A DNA stretch of 64,000 nucleotides, from contig NZ_QRDY01000004.1 of assembly GCF_003386205.1 (NCBI RefSeq), positions 1-64,000 of the forward strand, read 5' to 3'. Shown here piece after piece: positions 9,556 through 18,712 of this stretch; the first letter of the stretch is position 1; every line of letters begins with the position of its first letter. A program made the translations under genes and the position numbers. This stretch comes from Cohnella lupini. Its GTDB lineage: Bacteria > Bacillota > Bacilli > Paenibacillales > Paenibacillaceae. Below the pieces are notes generated by a model, which was given only the letters and a program-made list of their open reading frames with translations, did no database searches and was not told where the DNA came from.

Positions 9556-11166
9556 CTACCGCAAAGTAGTCGCAGCGGACATCTGGAAACCAAGAGAAAC
9601 TAGGTCGGGATTCGTACCCGGAAACATGAAGAGCGAGCCTCGAGCGATATTATAGTTAGCCTCATTGATCATTTCCCTATAGCTTTCGGGAATGATGGAC
9701 GACATTCGTCTGAGCTTGTCGGCATAGTCGTCTTTAAACACCGTTTCCGCACGAACGCCTTGCCAATGCTTCGGTTGATCCACCTCTGTTTCCAATACAT
9801 CATCCGAGATAAAGATATTTTCAACCAGCACGTTGCCGTCTTTCACCGACATATCCATAATTCTGCGGACGATGGGCTGTGGATCCTCCCCTGTGTAAAC
9901 CCCGTCCGTCATGTGACAGACAAGTGGCGCTGGACAATCCTGCATACGAGGAAGCTCGTCCCGTAGAATTTGCTCCGCATGTTGGAAAGCCTTGGCGGTA
10001 TCCGTAAATCGATACGTCTTTAATGTCGGCAGCCCGGTGCTCATCAACTCGTCAATCTTCTTCACTCCGCCGATCAGATCAAACACTTCATCGCTATAAG
10101 CGATGATTGCCACGCGGTACCTGGAGGATATACGGCTTCCTTTCGTAGAGCGAAAAACCATCTGCCTTAATGCCACCTGCAAGGAATCCGATACAATATC
10201 GATTCGCCTCTTATATCCCTTCATCAGGCTCATTGAGCCGCTAACATCTAAGAGATAGATAATCAGAGCCGGATTACTCGGCGTTGCTTGCGTCGTGTAG
10301 AAAGCAGGGTACAATAAATGATGATCCTCGCTCCTCAGCATCAGCGTCTTCGTTACGCTGAATTCTCTATCGCGGTTGGCGATCTGTAGATTCAGCTGTT
10401 GCCTGACATCGCTAATATCCTGATATCTATGAGCGGGATTGGGCTCTAGTAATTTACGAACTATGGCAATCAGCTCTTGGGGTAAATGCGAGGGTGCCTT
10501 GTCAAGAACCGTGCTATTCTGATAGTAATATTTACCTTCCGATAATAAATAGTACATGACCGCTCCTAAAGCATAAATATCCGTTCTTTGATCGGTTTGC
10601 TTGTTCTCGAATTGCTCAGGAGCGGCGAAAGCTATCGTGCCTAGCTGAATCGTATCCGAATGCTTGTCCTGATCGTATTTGCGCGCTATACCGAAGTCGA
10701 TCAGCCGAATATTGTCATGCTCGTCCACCATCATATTAGCCGGCTTCAGATCCCTAAAGATGATAGGCCGCTCCTGGTTATGCAAATACATAAGGATCTC
10801 GCATACCTGCTGCATATATTTCAGAATCGTGTACAACGGGATTCTGTAATTCGCGTTCTCGAATCGCTGCTGCAACGTAATCCCATTCACATATTCCATA
10901 ACCAAGTAGCAGTTGCCCTGGGCATCAGGCTCGAAATAATCCGTAATCTTAGGAATATAGGGGTGCGTTAGAGTCGTAAGCAAGCGGGCTTCTTCTAGGA
11001 ACCGTTCATTATTGTGCATTTGCGTTATCTCTTTGATAGCCCAGGTTTTGTGATTCAGCTTGGAGTCCGTTACCAAGTAAACGGATCCCATTCCCCCTCT
11101 CGCGATTAGCGACTCCACCTTATATCTGTTTCCGATTACGTCACCCGGCTGCAGCACTGAGTTCAC
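9556..11166 (-). CDS. Ser/Thr protein kinase fused to a von Willebrand factor A domain
   Basis: A 536-residue cytoplasmic protein. Residues ~13-270 are a Hanks-type kinase: glycine loop 'ARGGMGSVYLV', lysine in 'WAIKEI', catalytic loop 'FRDLKPANMM' (F in place of the H of HRD, a variant I would expect still to be active), 'DFGIARKY' and 'APEQF'. Residues ~300-490 are a VWA domain with MIDAS motif 'DVSGSMS' and a second acidic site in 'CHMTDGVYTGED'. There is no transmembrane segment or PASTA repeat. GTG start at 11166. It is the distal gene of the Tad pilus operon, beside a PP2C phosphatase and an FHA protein, so it presumably phosphorylates a pilus or regulatory partner read by the FHA domain (inference). 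No obvious terminator follows in 9411-9555. Confidence 0.9.
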   Translation of the reverse strand: MNSVLQPGDVIGNRYKVESLIARGGMGSVYLVTDSKLNHKTWAIKEITQMHNNERFLEEARLLTTLTHPYIPKITDYFEPDAQGNCYLVMEYVNGITLQQRFENANYRIPLYTILKYMQQVCEILMYLHNQERPIIFRDLKPANMMVDEHDNIRLIDFGIARKYDQDKHSDTIQLGTIAFAAPEQFENKQTDQRTDIYALGAVMYYLLSEGKYYYQNSTVLDKAPSHLPQELIAIVRKLLEPNPAHRYQDISDVRQQLNLQIANRDREFSVTKTLMLRSEDHHLLYPAFYTTQATPSNPALIIYLLDVSGSMSLMKGYKRRIDIVSDSLQVALRQMVFRSTKGSRISSRYRVAIIAYSDEVFDLIGGVKKIDELMSTGLPTLKTYRFTDTAKAFQHAEQILRDELPRMQDCPAPLVCHMTDGVYTGEDPQPIVRRIMDMSVKDGNVLVENIFISDDVLETEVDQPKHWQGVRAETVFKDDYADKLRRMSSIIPESYREMINEANYNIARGSLFMFPGTNPDLVSLGFQMSAATTLR

Positions 11167-11202
11167 CCTACCTTCACGAAATAATTCAAATCAGGATTTC
11201 GG

Positions 11203-11577
11203 TTACTCGTATTCCTTAACTGGCTTTCCATTATATTTAAGCTGAACGTCGCCTTCATTGTTGAATTGTATCGTGATACCTAGAGGCTTAAGATACTCGG
11301 CTACTTCATTTATCTTCTCGTACGTATGTACATCCACCTCGAAGAATAGCTTGCCGTATGTGATCTCTAACGTGTCGTCCTTCTTCGCGAATCCGATATT
11401 GTCTATGTCTTTAATGCCTAGCTCGTTCGTGGGATCGTATATTCTCCCGTCCGCGCCGACATAGTTCTTGATAATCGATTGGAGCGTAGAATCAACGCCT
11501 TCTTCTTTATGCGTCCATAGATAACCGCCGGTTAATAGCAGCACGAATAATACAGTCCATATCGAGCTTCTTATCAT
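11203..11577 (-). CDS. Small single-pass membrane protein, unknown function
   Basis: A 124-residue protein with one N-terminal transmembrane segment or uncleaved signal (about residues 6-22, 'IWTVLFVLLLTGGYLW') and a ~100-residue charged domain predicted outside the membrane. I do not recognise the domain. It sits between the PP2C phosphatase (22 bp) and the kinase-VWA gene (36 bp) in the same orientation, so it belongs to the Tad/phospho-signalling operon. It could be a membrane accessory or anchor for the kinase, but nothing in the sequence shows this directly. Confidence 0.7.
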   Translation of the reverse strand: MIRSSIWTVLFVLLLTGGYLWTHKEEGVDSTLQSIIKNYVGADGRIYDPTNELGIKDIDNIGFAKKDDTLEITYGKLFFEVDVHTYEKINEVAEYLKPLGITIQFNNEGDVQLKYNGKPVKEYE

Positions 11578-11599
11578 ATTTTCGCCACCCTACGAGGAT

Positions 11600-12472
11600 T
11601 CAGCTTCCTTTGTGCTTGAATAGCTTGCGAATGAAGGCCTTCGCCTTAGTCTGCTCTTCTGCCCTGGCGCGAATAAGCACCATACTCACGTTGTCTGTCG
11701 TACCCAACTCGCAGGCGAGCTGTACAAGTCGATCGCTCACGCTCTGCAACCGTCCGTATTGCTGGATGTAAAGCTTCGTATTTCGTAAAATTTCTTCATC
11801 CTGAAAGATCGAATAAAATCCATCGCTGCATAACAGGAACAAGTCATTCAAGCGCACTTGTCCCGTGGCTTGGAATAGTTCCAGCGATTCGTCGATTCCT
11901 AAGCAGTGGGTTAACACGTTCCTCCTTGGATGACTATTCATCATGGAACTATGCAGTCGACCTTGCCTAACCTCTTCCGCAACCCAAGAATGATCCATCG
12001 AGAGCTGTCTCATTCTCGTCGGGCTCTCATCGTTTGCTTCCGGGGAACCTTGGCCTGCAATGACATAGATGCGCGAGTCCCCGGTATGATATAAGTAATA
12101 CCGCGAATGAATAATAATCAGGATGGAAAGCGTAGTCCCTGGCGTCATACTCCTCGACCGGCTATAGCCGCATAACTCGTCGTTGATTTTGCGAGTAACA
12201 TGAAGCATCTCGTCATTCAGCAGGGGGTGCGGATTATCTAAGGCTGCAACCTCATGAATACGTTCTGCCCACCAAGCCTTGACATGATCGACGGCCAATT
12301 GACTGGCTTGGTCTCCGGCCCCATAACCGCCCATTCCATCGGCGACAACCGCCAGAGCGCAGTCTTGTTTCGGCCCTACGCTCTCCAATCGCAGGAAACA
12401 TGAATCCTCGTTAATCTGCTTATAAGGACCTTTATCCGTTGATATTCCATACTCCCAGTATCGCTTGTTCAA
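11600..12472 (-). CDS. PP2C-family Ser/Thr protein phosphatase
   Basis: A 290-residue PPM/PP2C phosphatase. The metal-binding motifs are visible in order: 'QINEDS' near residue 20, 'VVADGMGGYGAGDQAS' around 43-58, 'GTTLSILIIIHSRYYLYHTGDSRIYV' split by the GDSR loop, 'LFLLCSDGFYSI', and the final 'GTTDNVSMVLI'. This set coordinates two Mn/Mg ions. Length is typical of a stand-alone bacterial PP2C, with no sensor domain. It begins at a TTG (12472), five bases after the stop of the FHA gene, so translation is probably coupled. It should reverse phosphorylation by the kinase-VWA protein encoded two genes downstream. Confidence 0.92.
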   Translation of the reverse strand: MNKRYWEYGISTDKGPYKQINEDSCFLRLESVGPKQDCALAVVADGMGGYGAGDQASQLAVDHVKAWWAERIHEVAALDNPHPLLNDEMLHVTRKINDELCGYSRSRSMTPGTTLSILIIIHSRYYLYHTGDSRIYVIAGQGSPEANDESPTRMRQLSMDHSWVAEEVRQGRLHSSMMNSHPRRNVLTHCLGIDESLELFQATGQVRLNDLFLLCSDGFYSIFQDEEILRNTKLYIQQYGRLQSVSDRLVQLACELGTTDNVSMVLIRARAEEQTKAKAFIRKLFKHKGS

Positions 12473-12477
12473 GAGGG

Positions 12478-13911
12478 CTACCCCGCTCTGAAGACGAATT
12501 CCGTCTTGACGATTCTGATGACGTCTCCATCTTGAAGCGCATAGGATTTGTGACCCGTCATTTGCTCATCGTTCAATCGGCTACCGTTCTTCGAACCGAG
12601 ATCCTTGGCATGCCATCCGTCCAATTCCTGCGATATCTCCAGATGCGTTCGGGATACGCCGATGACGTCCTCCACGTAATGAACGACATCTCCGCCGCGA
12701 CCGATCACTAGCTTCTGCCCATGAATCGGATGCTTCTCCACTTGTCCGTTCTTGCGAATTTCCAAGAATGGCGCAGCTTGGATCGCAGCTTGCTGCGGCG
12801 TTAACAGCACGGTTTGATCAGCGGCCGCGGAGCCCAACAGAGTCGTCTGCATGGAAAGATGATTATAATATTGTGGGTCTATTTGCGGCTGCGGAGCCGA
12901 TGCCTGAACGGGTACCGGCTTAGCTGGATTATTGAATTGAATGTTATTGGGCTCTATTTCCATAAAGGAAGGTGCTTTCTTACTGAAAATGGAGCCTCTA
13001 AATTTACTGAAAATATAAGCGCCATCCAGCGTAAGCAGCGTTAGTCCTAAACAAACCAGCATCATTCCTTCGCTTGGATGATCCATGTATACTTTCAAGA
13101 CCAGTGCATTGGTTAGAATGAGGACTAAGGCCATAATCATTTTCTCTCTTTGCTGCAACGGTGCTTGAACAACTGCCGAGCTTTGATGATCCGGTATACT
13201 TGTGGCCGCTACTTCCCTTGAAGCCTTGACTGCCTGCTCCCGAATGGGCATCGATGCGGAAGGCGCTGGAGGCGCTGGTGTTACAGACGGATAGGAAAGC
13301 GGACGAATCGGCGGCATCTCGATCGCTTTCTGGTGGTTCCTCTTCAGCAGCTTCTTCAGCTCGCTTACGCTGAATGCCTCATTCCTGCAATAGTTCAATA
13401 AGCTTTGAAATCCGTCCCCTTTTACTTCCCTAACGTATCCTATTAAATTCATGGCCAGCTCGCGAAATTGTTCCGCAACGCCCTTCCCTTGCTGTAATGG
13501 CTTGATCGGTAAGTAAAGCAGGTAGATATCCTGCAGCTTCGCTCCGATAAATATATAATTTTCCTGTAAAATATACTGATCCTCTAGAAGCATATAGGAC
13601 TTGCTGTCATCCAGTGCTGTCGCAATCATGAGAAGCAGCTCGTAATATTCTATTAGGCTTAATGAGGAGTCTTGCACGACTTGGAAAAGCGTCCTCTTAG
13701 AGGAGAGGTCGTATCTTAGGCTGACTGATAAATCTAGCTCCTCCATGCTGACAGGAAGGAGTCTTGGAATCGTATTCGACTGCAGCATCTGAACTTGTAG
13801 GTTGGCGAGCTCCGAGCTTAGAAGTCGTCCGTCGCTTCCCATTACTAAGAAATGCCCGTTATTATGTACATAATCATAGGATATACCCGCTATCTGCTGG
13901 CTCATCTTCAA
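12478..13911 (-). CDS. DUF6382-like / FHA-domain membrane protein
   Basis: A 477-residue protein. Residues 1-~185 resemble the uncharacterised N-terminal domain (DUF6382 type) found in proteins beside Firmicutes Tad loci. A Pro/Ala/Ser-rich linker follows (~200-250), then two hydrophobic helices around residues 257-305, another linker, and a C-terminal FHA domain (~398-472) with the expected 'LVIGRGG', 'VSRTHLEI' and 'DLGSKNGSRLN' motifs that bind phosphothreonine. Both terminal domains should be cytoplasmic. It lies between the prepilin peptidase and PP2C genes. I infer that it recruits a phosphoprotein made by the kinase-VWA enzyme to the Tad membrane complex. Confidence 0.85.
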   Translation of the reverse strand: MKMSQQIAGISYDYVHNNGHFLVMGSDGRLLSSELANLQVQMLQSNTIPRLLPVSMEELDLSVSLRYDLSSKRTLFQVVQDSSLSLIEYYELLLMIATALDDSKSYMLLEDQYILQENYIFIGAKLQDIYLLYLPIKPLQQGKGVAEQFRELAMNLIGYVREVKGDGFQSLLNYCRNEAFSVSELKKLLKRNHQKAIEMPPIRPLSYPSVTPAPPAPSASMPIREQAVKASREVAATSIPDHQSSAVVQAPLQQREKMIMALVLILTNALVLKVYMDHPSEGMMLVCLGLTLLTLDGAYIFSKFRGSIFSKKAPSFMEIEPNNIQFNNPAKPVPVQASAPQPQIDPQYYNHLSMQTTLLGSAAADQTVLLTPQQAAIQAAPFLEIRKNGQVEKHPIHGQKLVIGRGGDVVHYVEDVIGVSRTHLEISQELDGWHAKDLGSKNGSRLNDEQMTGHKSYALQDGDVIRIVKTEFVFRAG

Positions 13912-13923
13912 CCTCTACCTCCT

Positions 13924-14439
13924 CTACCGGATGAAATAATAACAAGTCGTAATAACCCCAGGTAACACCGCGTACATAAATGGAAATCTCAGATTATTCT
14001 CTTTCGTAATCTGCGTTACGGCAGCCCGATTCCTTAGCAGAATTACCCCGAAGAAATATTTCATTATCCGATTTATTCGCTGCATGAACTCGCGACGGAA
14101 CAGCAAAATAATAACGCCAATAATTCCCGCGTACACAATGGAGTACATCAGACTATAGAGCACGTACTCCAGCCCCGTTAAAGCGCCGATCGCTGCGAAT
14201 AGCTTGACGTCTCCCGCTTCCATAGCCTTCATAAAGTAGAGGAATAATAGAATGACGAACCCTGCTGCAGCCGCTAATACCGCATGGAGAAATCCGGTCC
14301 AGCCCCCTTGAATGGCATGATAGGCCAGACCCACAGAGACTCCAGCGACGTTCAATACGTTAGGAATTCTGCTGTACATCACATCCGTGTAAAAAGCGAC
14401 CAGGATAAAAATCCCCAACAAATAGTACTCTACCGGCAC
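13924..14439 (-). CDS. Short A24-family prepilin peptidase (TadV/CpaA type)
   Basis: A polytopic membrane aspartyl protease of ~171 residues lacking the N-methyltransferase domain of PilD, as is usual for Tad systems. The two catalytic aspartates are seen in 'YTDVMYSRIPN' and 'AGDVKLFAAIG'. I start it at GTG 14439 because GAGAGG lies nine bases upstream and this puts the protein start right at the first membrane helix. A longer reading from TTG at 14484 (186 aa, overlapping the upstream tadE stop by 16 bp) is possible. It should cleave the Flp pilin and both TadE-like pseudopilins encoded upstream in the operon. Confidence 0.85.
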   Translation of the reverse strand: MPVEYYLLGIFILVAFYTDVMYSRIPNVLNVAGVSVGLAYHAIQGGWTGFLHAVLAAAAGFVILLFLYFMKAMEAGDVKLFAAIGALTGLEYVLYSLMYSIVYAGIIGVIILLFRREFMQRINRIMKYFFGVILLRNRAAVTQITKENNLRFPFMYAVLPGVITTCYYFIR

Positions 14440-14468
14440 TGAGTAACGCCTCTCTTCTATGAAAGCTT

Positions 14469-15239
14469 CTAAATCCCCGACCAAACCCGTTCCAATGAGG
14501 TGGAGCTTAATTTAAGATCATATGAAATAAAAGGTACGATCAACTTATAGGTATACTCTACCTCCACGCCGAAATTCTGTTGATCTCCTCCTAGATTAGG
14601 CAGCGTCAATTGAGTGATCTCCAGGTTATTCTTATCGATCAGGGTGGAATCCACGAAGCTCATAACAAACGGCCTCACGGCGTTGTTGAAGGATCGGGTC
14701 ATATGTGTCTTAGCTTCTTCCTGTATTCTCTTAGTGAACTCTTCCAAGGATTCATTTGCCCCTTGCGCGGGACTCAGTGCCTCATCTTTCACTCGTTCCT
14801 TCAGTTCGTTCGTGGCTATGCTTAAGATGTTATCCCTGACGAAATCCGTAATCATGGTACTGATGATCGGGTCTATTCCTTGTTCTTCAATTGATGTCTT
14901 AAGTCCATTGGTTATGGGGTCGGTGATGAGTTGATCGATCTTCCCGTCGATGAGTTCACCGGCCTTGTCCGTTCTTGCCTCGGAGCTCGTGGCTAGTTGA
15001 TAAGCCTCTTGAATCGCTTTCCCGAAAGCGGAATTCTGATAGGTATCATACGCGAGGGATACCGGGTATATATGCGTCGCAACTAGCTTAGTCATTTCGG
15101 ATGTCGCGTTCTGCAGGGCCATCTGGAGGATGGTCATTCGAATGACCGTGATCAAGCACAACACAAAGGCGAGGAATAAGGGGAGGACCATCGCCGCTTC
15201 CAATGTGATGCTTCCCTTCTCGTTCCTGCGGAATTTCAT
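14469..15239 (-). CDS. TadE-like minor pilin
   Basis: A 256-residue protein with a class-III type signal: basic 'MKFRRNEKG' then 'SITLEAAMVLP', with glycine at -1 and glutamate at +5 of the mature form, followed by a transmembrane helix to about residue 32. This is the TadE/pseudopilin arrangement processed by TadV. The rest is an extracytoplasmic domain with helical, acidic sequence (~60-180) and a beta-rich C-terminus. It is the second of two TadE-like genes in the operon. Function: minor pilin or initiator of the Tad fibre. Confidence 0.82.
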   Translation of the reverse strand: MKFRRNEKGSITLEAAMVLPLFLAFVLCLITVIRMTILQMALQNATSEMTKLVATHIYPVSLAYDTYQNSAFGKAIQEAYQLATSSEARTDKAGELIDGKIDQLITDPITNGLKTSIEEQGIDPIISTMITDFVRDNILSIATNELKERVKDEALSPAQGANESLEEFTKRIQEEAKTHMTRSFNNAVRPFVMSFVDSTLIDKNNLEITQLTLPNLGGDQQNFGVEVEYTYKLIVPFISYDLKLSSTSLERVWSGI

Positions 15240-15298
15240 GCTCTCTCCCCCTTAGTAGATTAGATTATTTTGTGATTTTGATAGTATTAGAATGCTCC

Positions 15299-17713
15299 TC
15301 AATACGACATAAAGCGTTGTCCGCTGTCATAGTAGTATCTACTTCCTTGAACTCTTCCGTTCAGCTGGACGGTTTGATTTAAGGCTTCCATTACTCCAGG
15401 TAAAAACCACAACCGAACTGAAAATTCCGCCTGCGCGGTAACATAGGACTGATAATCAGTTAATGGCTTTTGACCGGGTAGATTGAATTGAATGAGAGCC
15501 TGAATTCTGGCCAGCTTCTTCTTTTCCGAGCTATGTAGCAGTAAAAACAAACGCAGATAATCTTTGTAGCTCAGTTGAAATAGTTTTTTTCCTTGTATTT
15601 GTATTAATTCGACTTGTTGGCCCATAAAAAATTGATACATGTCGGAGAGTGCATGAATGACACCATATGCGATAGCCGCAATTAACACTAACAGGGGATG
15701 TCCTAAAGCTCTCACCGCTGAGTTCGTAAAGCCCTCCAACGTTCTTAGAGCAAGTCTCACTAAGAACAGCTCTCCGTAGGCTGCTCCAATATTCGCTCCC
15801 GGAGATTCCAAGCCGTAAATAATGTACTCTAATCCGGATCCGTTCACGTTGACGAAAGGGGCTATCGTTTCATCAAGCTTCGTTAGATCAACGGGCTTCT
15901 TAAGCAAGGCGGAACCGTCAAAGCTATCAAATCTTTGAAAGGCATACTCATTGACATACAACTCGTTGCGCATTGTTTCGAAGAAGTTCCCCAAACCCTC
16001 AAACAGACTATCCATCATCGACATCGCATCACCGCCGGCGTCATCCAGGTCATTGCTCGTTGCTACTGCACCTTTGTCGGTATCTTCGGCTTGCTGTGCG
16101 ATGTAGTTCTTGTAAAATCCGCCCAAGTCCTTATAGTCGTCTATCGAGGAATCTACTAGCTTGATAGCATTTATGATTCCTAGCACTTCGCCAAGACTGG
16201 CTTTTCCTGCCGCTTCATTGGTTTCCCCGCTTTTATTATCGTAATTCGCTTTGTCCTCCATCCGTTTCTTTTCCTCCGGGTAACTGTTAGGATCGCTATG
16301 CGTATTGATAGCCCCTTCAACACCCTTGTATGTGTTATGAATTTCACTCGCAAACGAATGAATCTCTGATGTGGAAGGCGGTACCCCTGTAGAGCTGTAC
16401 TGAGTCGGCATCGAAGACGATAATTCTTTTGTGATCAAGGAGACGGCCGCCAGCTTCGTTCTCTCCTCGACAATGTCTTTCTTAATCGTCTCGAAATGCG
16501 TATCCGGCAAAATGGTTTTTTCAAGATCTTGAACAATCTGATCCAATCCGCTTTCTACGGCTTTCATATCATCGTTAGCTACGTTGCCAGCCGAATCCGG
16601 AGCCTTGGCGACTTTATCGTAATTTCCTTCTTTCGTCGCTGCCATCGCTTTATCGAAGGCTTCCCGCATCGATTGATTGTGCTTCCTTGCCGAATTAAGC
16701 TCTTCTTCCGCGTCCAATGACAATTGAACGATTTGGTCAATCTTACCGGTTATATTCTGCAAGAGCTGGTGGGATTGCGATAGATAAGGGTTGACCACCG
16801 CGATTGTTGCTCGAATTTTCAATTTCAATTCGTTAATCTCGTCTACCAGCCTAGAGATGTCCGTCGATAGGGACGCGATTTGATTATCCAGTTCGCTGGT
16901 ATCTACCACTTCGTCTTCTTCGGCGTTACTAATCAGTGCGCTTCTTTGGCTTGATAAGGACGAACGCGCGCTTTCCAAAGAAACTATAGAGGTTTCTTTA
17001 TCTATTTGGGCTTGCTCCCAGCCTTGAATCTCGATATACCTGTGCCGAATATAATCATAATGATTAGCGATCCCCCCAAGGTTATGGATGGAGCTTAGCT
17101 CGCTTGAGCCTGTAAGAAGGGTTAAGGGGTCCAGCTTCACATTCAAGTCCTTCATTTGATCGCGCAGCTCCCAATATTGCTCGAAGCTCTTCTCGCGCGC
17201 GAGATATTCCTTCTTCATTTCCTTGGATGCTTTAGTGGCTGCCGATGCTGTCTTCATCACGGTGGCAAGCTTCTTGAATTTGTCGAACAGCTCAACCGTA
17301 ATCTCGATCGGAGCTTTATATTTCATGTCTTCCAGTATCTGTTGCTGGAGAATGACTTGATTGCCTAAGTCTCCGCTTGCTTCCAATACAGGCGAACCCG
17401 ACAGTGCCGTGTCTATTAACTGAAAAGAATCCTCCGTGGGAGTGCTTCGCAGGTTCTGCTTTAGAATGTCCGTAAGCAACGGTTCCAGCTTATCTTTATC
17501 GACTCCGAATAGGCCGTACTTGCCGTGCAGATTCTTATCGAAAGCGCCTAAGACAGAGCGAACTGCAGCTTGAACAACCATATCGCTCTGCCTCTTCGCC
17601 GCTTGTATTCTGGCAAAGTCGATGAGCACCGCATTAAACAGAAAGACCGCCGCAACTATGCTAATGAGGAATACGGAAACGGATCCTCTCTGATTACGTT
17701 TGAATACCTTCAT
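15299..17713 (-). CDS. Large TadG-like pilus-locus membrane protein (DUF5702-like)
   Basis: An 804-residue protein beginning 'MKVFKRNQRGSVSVFLISIV'. It has a pilin-like basic leader, a glycine and a hydrophobic helix, but phenylalanine instead of glutamate at +5. That is TadG-like, and it may not be a peptidase substrate. Residues ~30-600 are long and rich in charged helices, with coiled-coil character around 160-330. Another hydrophobic segment lies near residues 655-690 ('HPLLVLIAAIAYGVIHAL'). The layout resembles the DUF5702 proteins that accompany Firmicutes Tad loci; this family call is from memory. It lies between the two tadE-like genes and may form a large tip, scaffold or assembly component. 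Confidence 0.72.
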   Translation of the reverse strand: MKVFKRNQRGSVSVFLISIVAAVFLFNAVLIDFARIQAAKRQSDMVVQAAVRSVLGAFDKNLHGKYGLFGVDKDKLEPLLTDILKQNLRSTPTEDSFQLIDTALSGSPVLEASGDLGNQVILQQQILEDMKYKAPIEITVELFDKFKKLATVMKTASAATKASKEMKKEYLAREKSFEQYWELRDQMKDLNVKLDPLTLLTGSSELSSIHNLGGIANHYDYIRHRYIEIQGWEQAQIDKETSIVSLESARSSLSSQRSALISNAEEDEVVDTSELDNQIASLSTDISRLVDEINELKLKIRATIAVVNPYLSQSHQLLQNITGKIDQIVQLSLDAEEELNSARKHNQSMREAFDKAMAATKEGNYDKVAKAPDSAGNVANDDMKAVESGLDQIVQDLEKTILPDTHFETIKKDIVEERTKLAAVSLITKELSSSMPTQYSSTGVPPSTSEIHSFASEIHNTYKGVEGAINTHSDPNSYPEEKKRMEDKANYDNKSGETNEAAGKASLGEVLGIINAIKLVDSSIDDYKDLGGFYKNYIAQQAEDTDKGAVATSNDLDDAGGDAMSMMDSLFEGLGNFFETMRNELYVNEYAFQRFDSFDGSALLKKPVDLTKLDETIAPFVNVNGSGLEYIIYGLESPGANIGAAYGELFLVRLALRTLEGFTNSAVRALGHPLLVLIAAIAYGVIHALSDMYQFFMGQQVELIQIQGKKLFQLSYKDYLRLFLLLHSSEKKKLARIQALIQFNLPGQKPLTDYQSYVTAQAEFSVRLWFLPGVMEALNQTVQLNGRVQGSRYYYDSGQRFMSY

Positions 17714-17735
17714 GCTACACTCATCCTTCTGCCCT

Positions 17736-18455
17736 CTATTTCTTCGTCTTGGTCAATATCGAGGTGACCGCGGATTTCGCCGGAGCCCCAGGCTGGGATA
17801 ATTTCTTGCCTAAATACATGGCAAAGTCGACCGTTCTAATAAACTCCGTCGGTTCTGTCACGAATGAGCTAGCTTCGGCTTCTACCAGCTCTTGTCGGAA
17901 CCATGATTTCACAAAGTCGGGCATTTTCAATGGGTTTTCCAAGTGAACGGTAATTTTTCGCTTATAAAATTTATTCTCATAGCTGATTGAGCCGCTGACT
18001 CCCTTCGGCAAAGTGGTTACCGCTCTCTGAAGCTTGTAATTGACTAAGCTCGAACTGCGGCTAGGAGCGGATCTATCGCTGGCAGAGATGCTTAGTTCCT
18101 TGGCATCGACGGCTTCCTTGAATTGAAAGGTGAGAACGTCCATCATATTGAAATCGTTAAAGCGCCAATATAAGCCATCGTTCTGGAGCTGCTGTTGGGT
18201 CCCCGGATCCTTCTCGTAAGGGTTGAACTCGCCCGTAATGCCATCCCGGTAGGTGTTATCCCATACCCAGGAAGCACGCTTCGCCGTCGTATCGGCTAGG
18301 TAATACAATGTAGATTTCTGGTATACGTACAAGCTCATGAAGATCAGCAGGATCGTAACGAGAAAAACCAAAGGAAAAACCAGGGAAGCTTCGATAGTGA
18401 AACTTCCCTTTTGGTTTTTGATAAAGCGGAATGAGTTATTTTCACTTATATTCAA
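17736..18455 (-). CDS. TadE-like minor pilin
   Basis: A 239-residue protein with a TadE-type leader. After a short N-terminal extension it reads 'NQKGSFTIEASLVFPLVF', giving glycine -1 and glutamate +5 and a following transmembrane helix (residues ~22-48). The ~190-residue extracytoplasmic domain is beta-rich and not further assignable. Translation probably begins at TTG 18455, preceded by GGTGG. It lies 14 bp after the Flp pilin gene, so the major pilin and this minor pilin are likely made from one transcript. It is distinct in sequence from the TadE-like protein at 14469. Confidence 0.8.
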   Translation of the reverse strand: MNISENNSFRFIKNQKGSFTIEASLVFPLVFLVTILLIFMSLYVYQKSTLYYLADTTAKRASWVWDNTYRDGITGEFNPYEKDPGTQQQLQNDGLYWRFNDFNMMDVLTFQFKEAVDAKELSISASDRSAPSRSSSLVNYKLQRAVTTLPKGVSGSISYENKFYKRKITVHLENPLKMPDFVKSWFRQELVEAEASSFVTEPTEFIRTVDFAMYLGKKLSQPGAPAKSAVTSILTKTKK

Positions 18456-18469
18456 TGGAGTGCCACCTA

Positions 18470-18688
18470 TTAATGGTTTGGGGCATCAATGCCCTCATCA
18501 GCAGAAGGATCAATTCCATCCAGCTTTTCGTCTGTACCTTCCAGAAGCCTTTTAACCCAAGAGATAATATAATCCTTAAATACAACGGCAATAATGACAA
18601 TGACTGCAATAATCAGAATAATCTCCAACGTGCCAATCCCCTGCTCGTTCTTCCAAAACCTCTTCATCCCATCCACTAATCGTTTCAT
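18470..18688 (-). CDS. Flp-type (type IVb) major pilin
   Basis: A 72-residue prepilin. The 19-residue basic leader ends 'KNEQG' and is followed by mature 'IGTLEIILIIAVIVIIAVVF', with glycine at -1 and glutamate at +5, exactly the signal read by TadV-type peptidases. A hydrophobic helix fills residues ~20-42, and a short charged tail ends at position 72 ('ADEGIDAPNH'). It is preceded by a near-perfect AGGAGGG seven bases before the ATG, the strongest ribosome site in the operon, which fits a pilin made in bulk. It lies between tadC and the tadE-like gene. Confidence 0.9.
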   Translation of the reverse strand: MKRLVDGMKRFWKNEQGIGTLEIILIIAVIVIIAVVFKDYIISWVKRLLEGTDEKLDGIDPSADEGIDAPNH

Positions 18689-18712
18689 GTAAACCCTCCT
18701 GATTGATTTATA

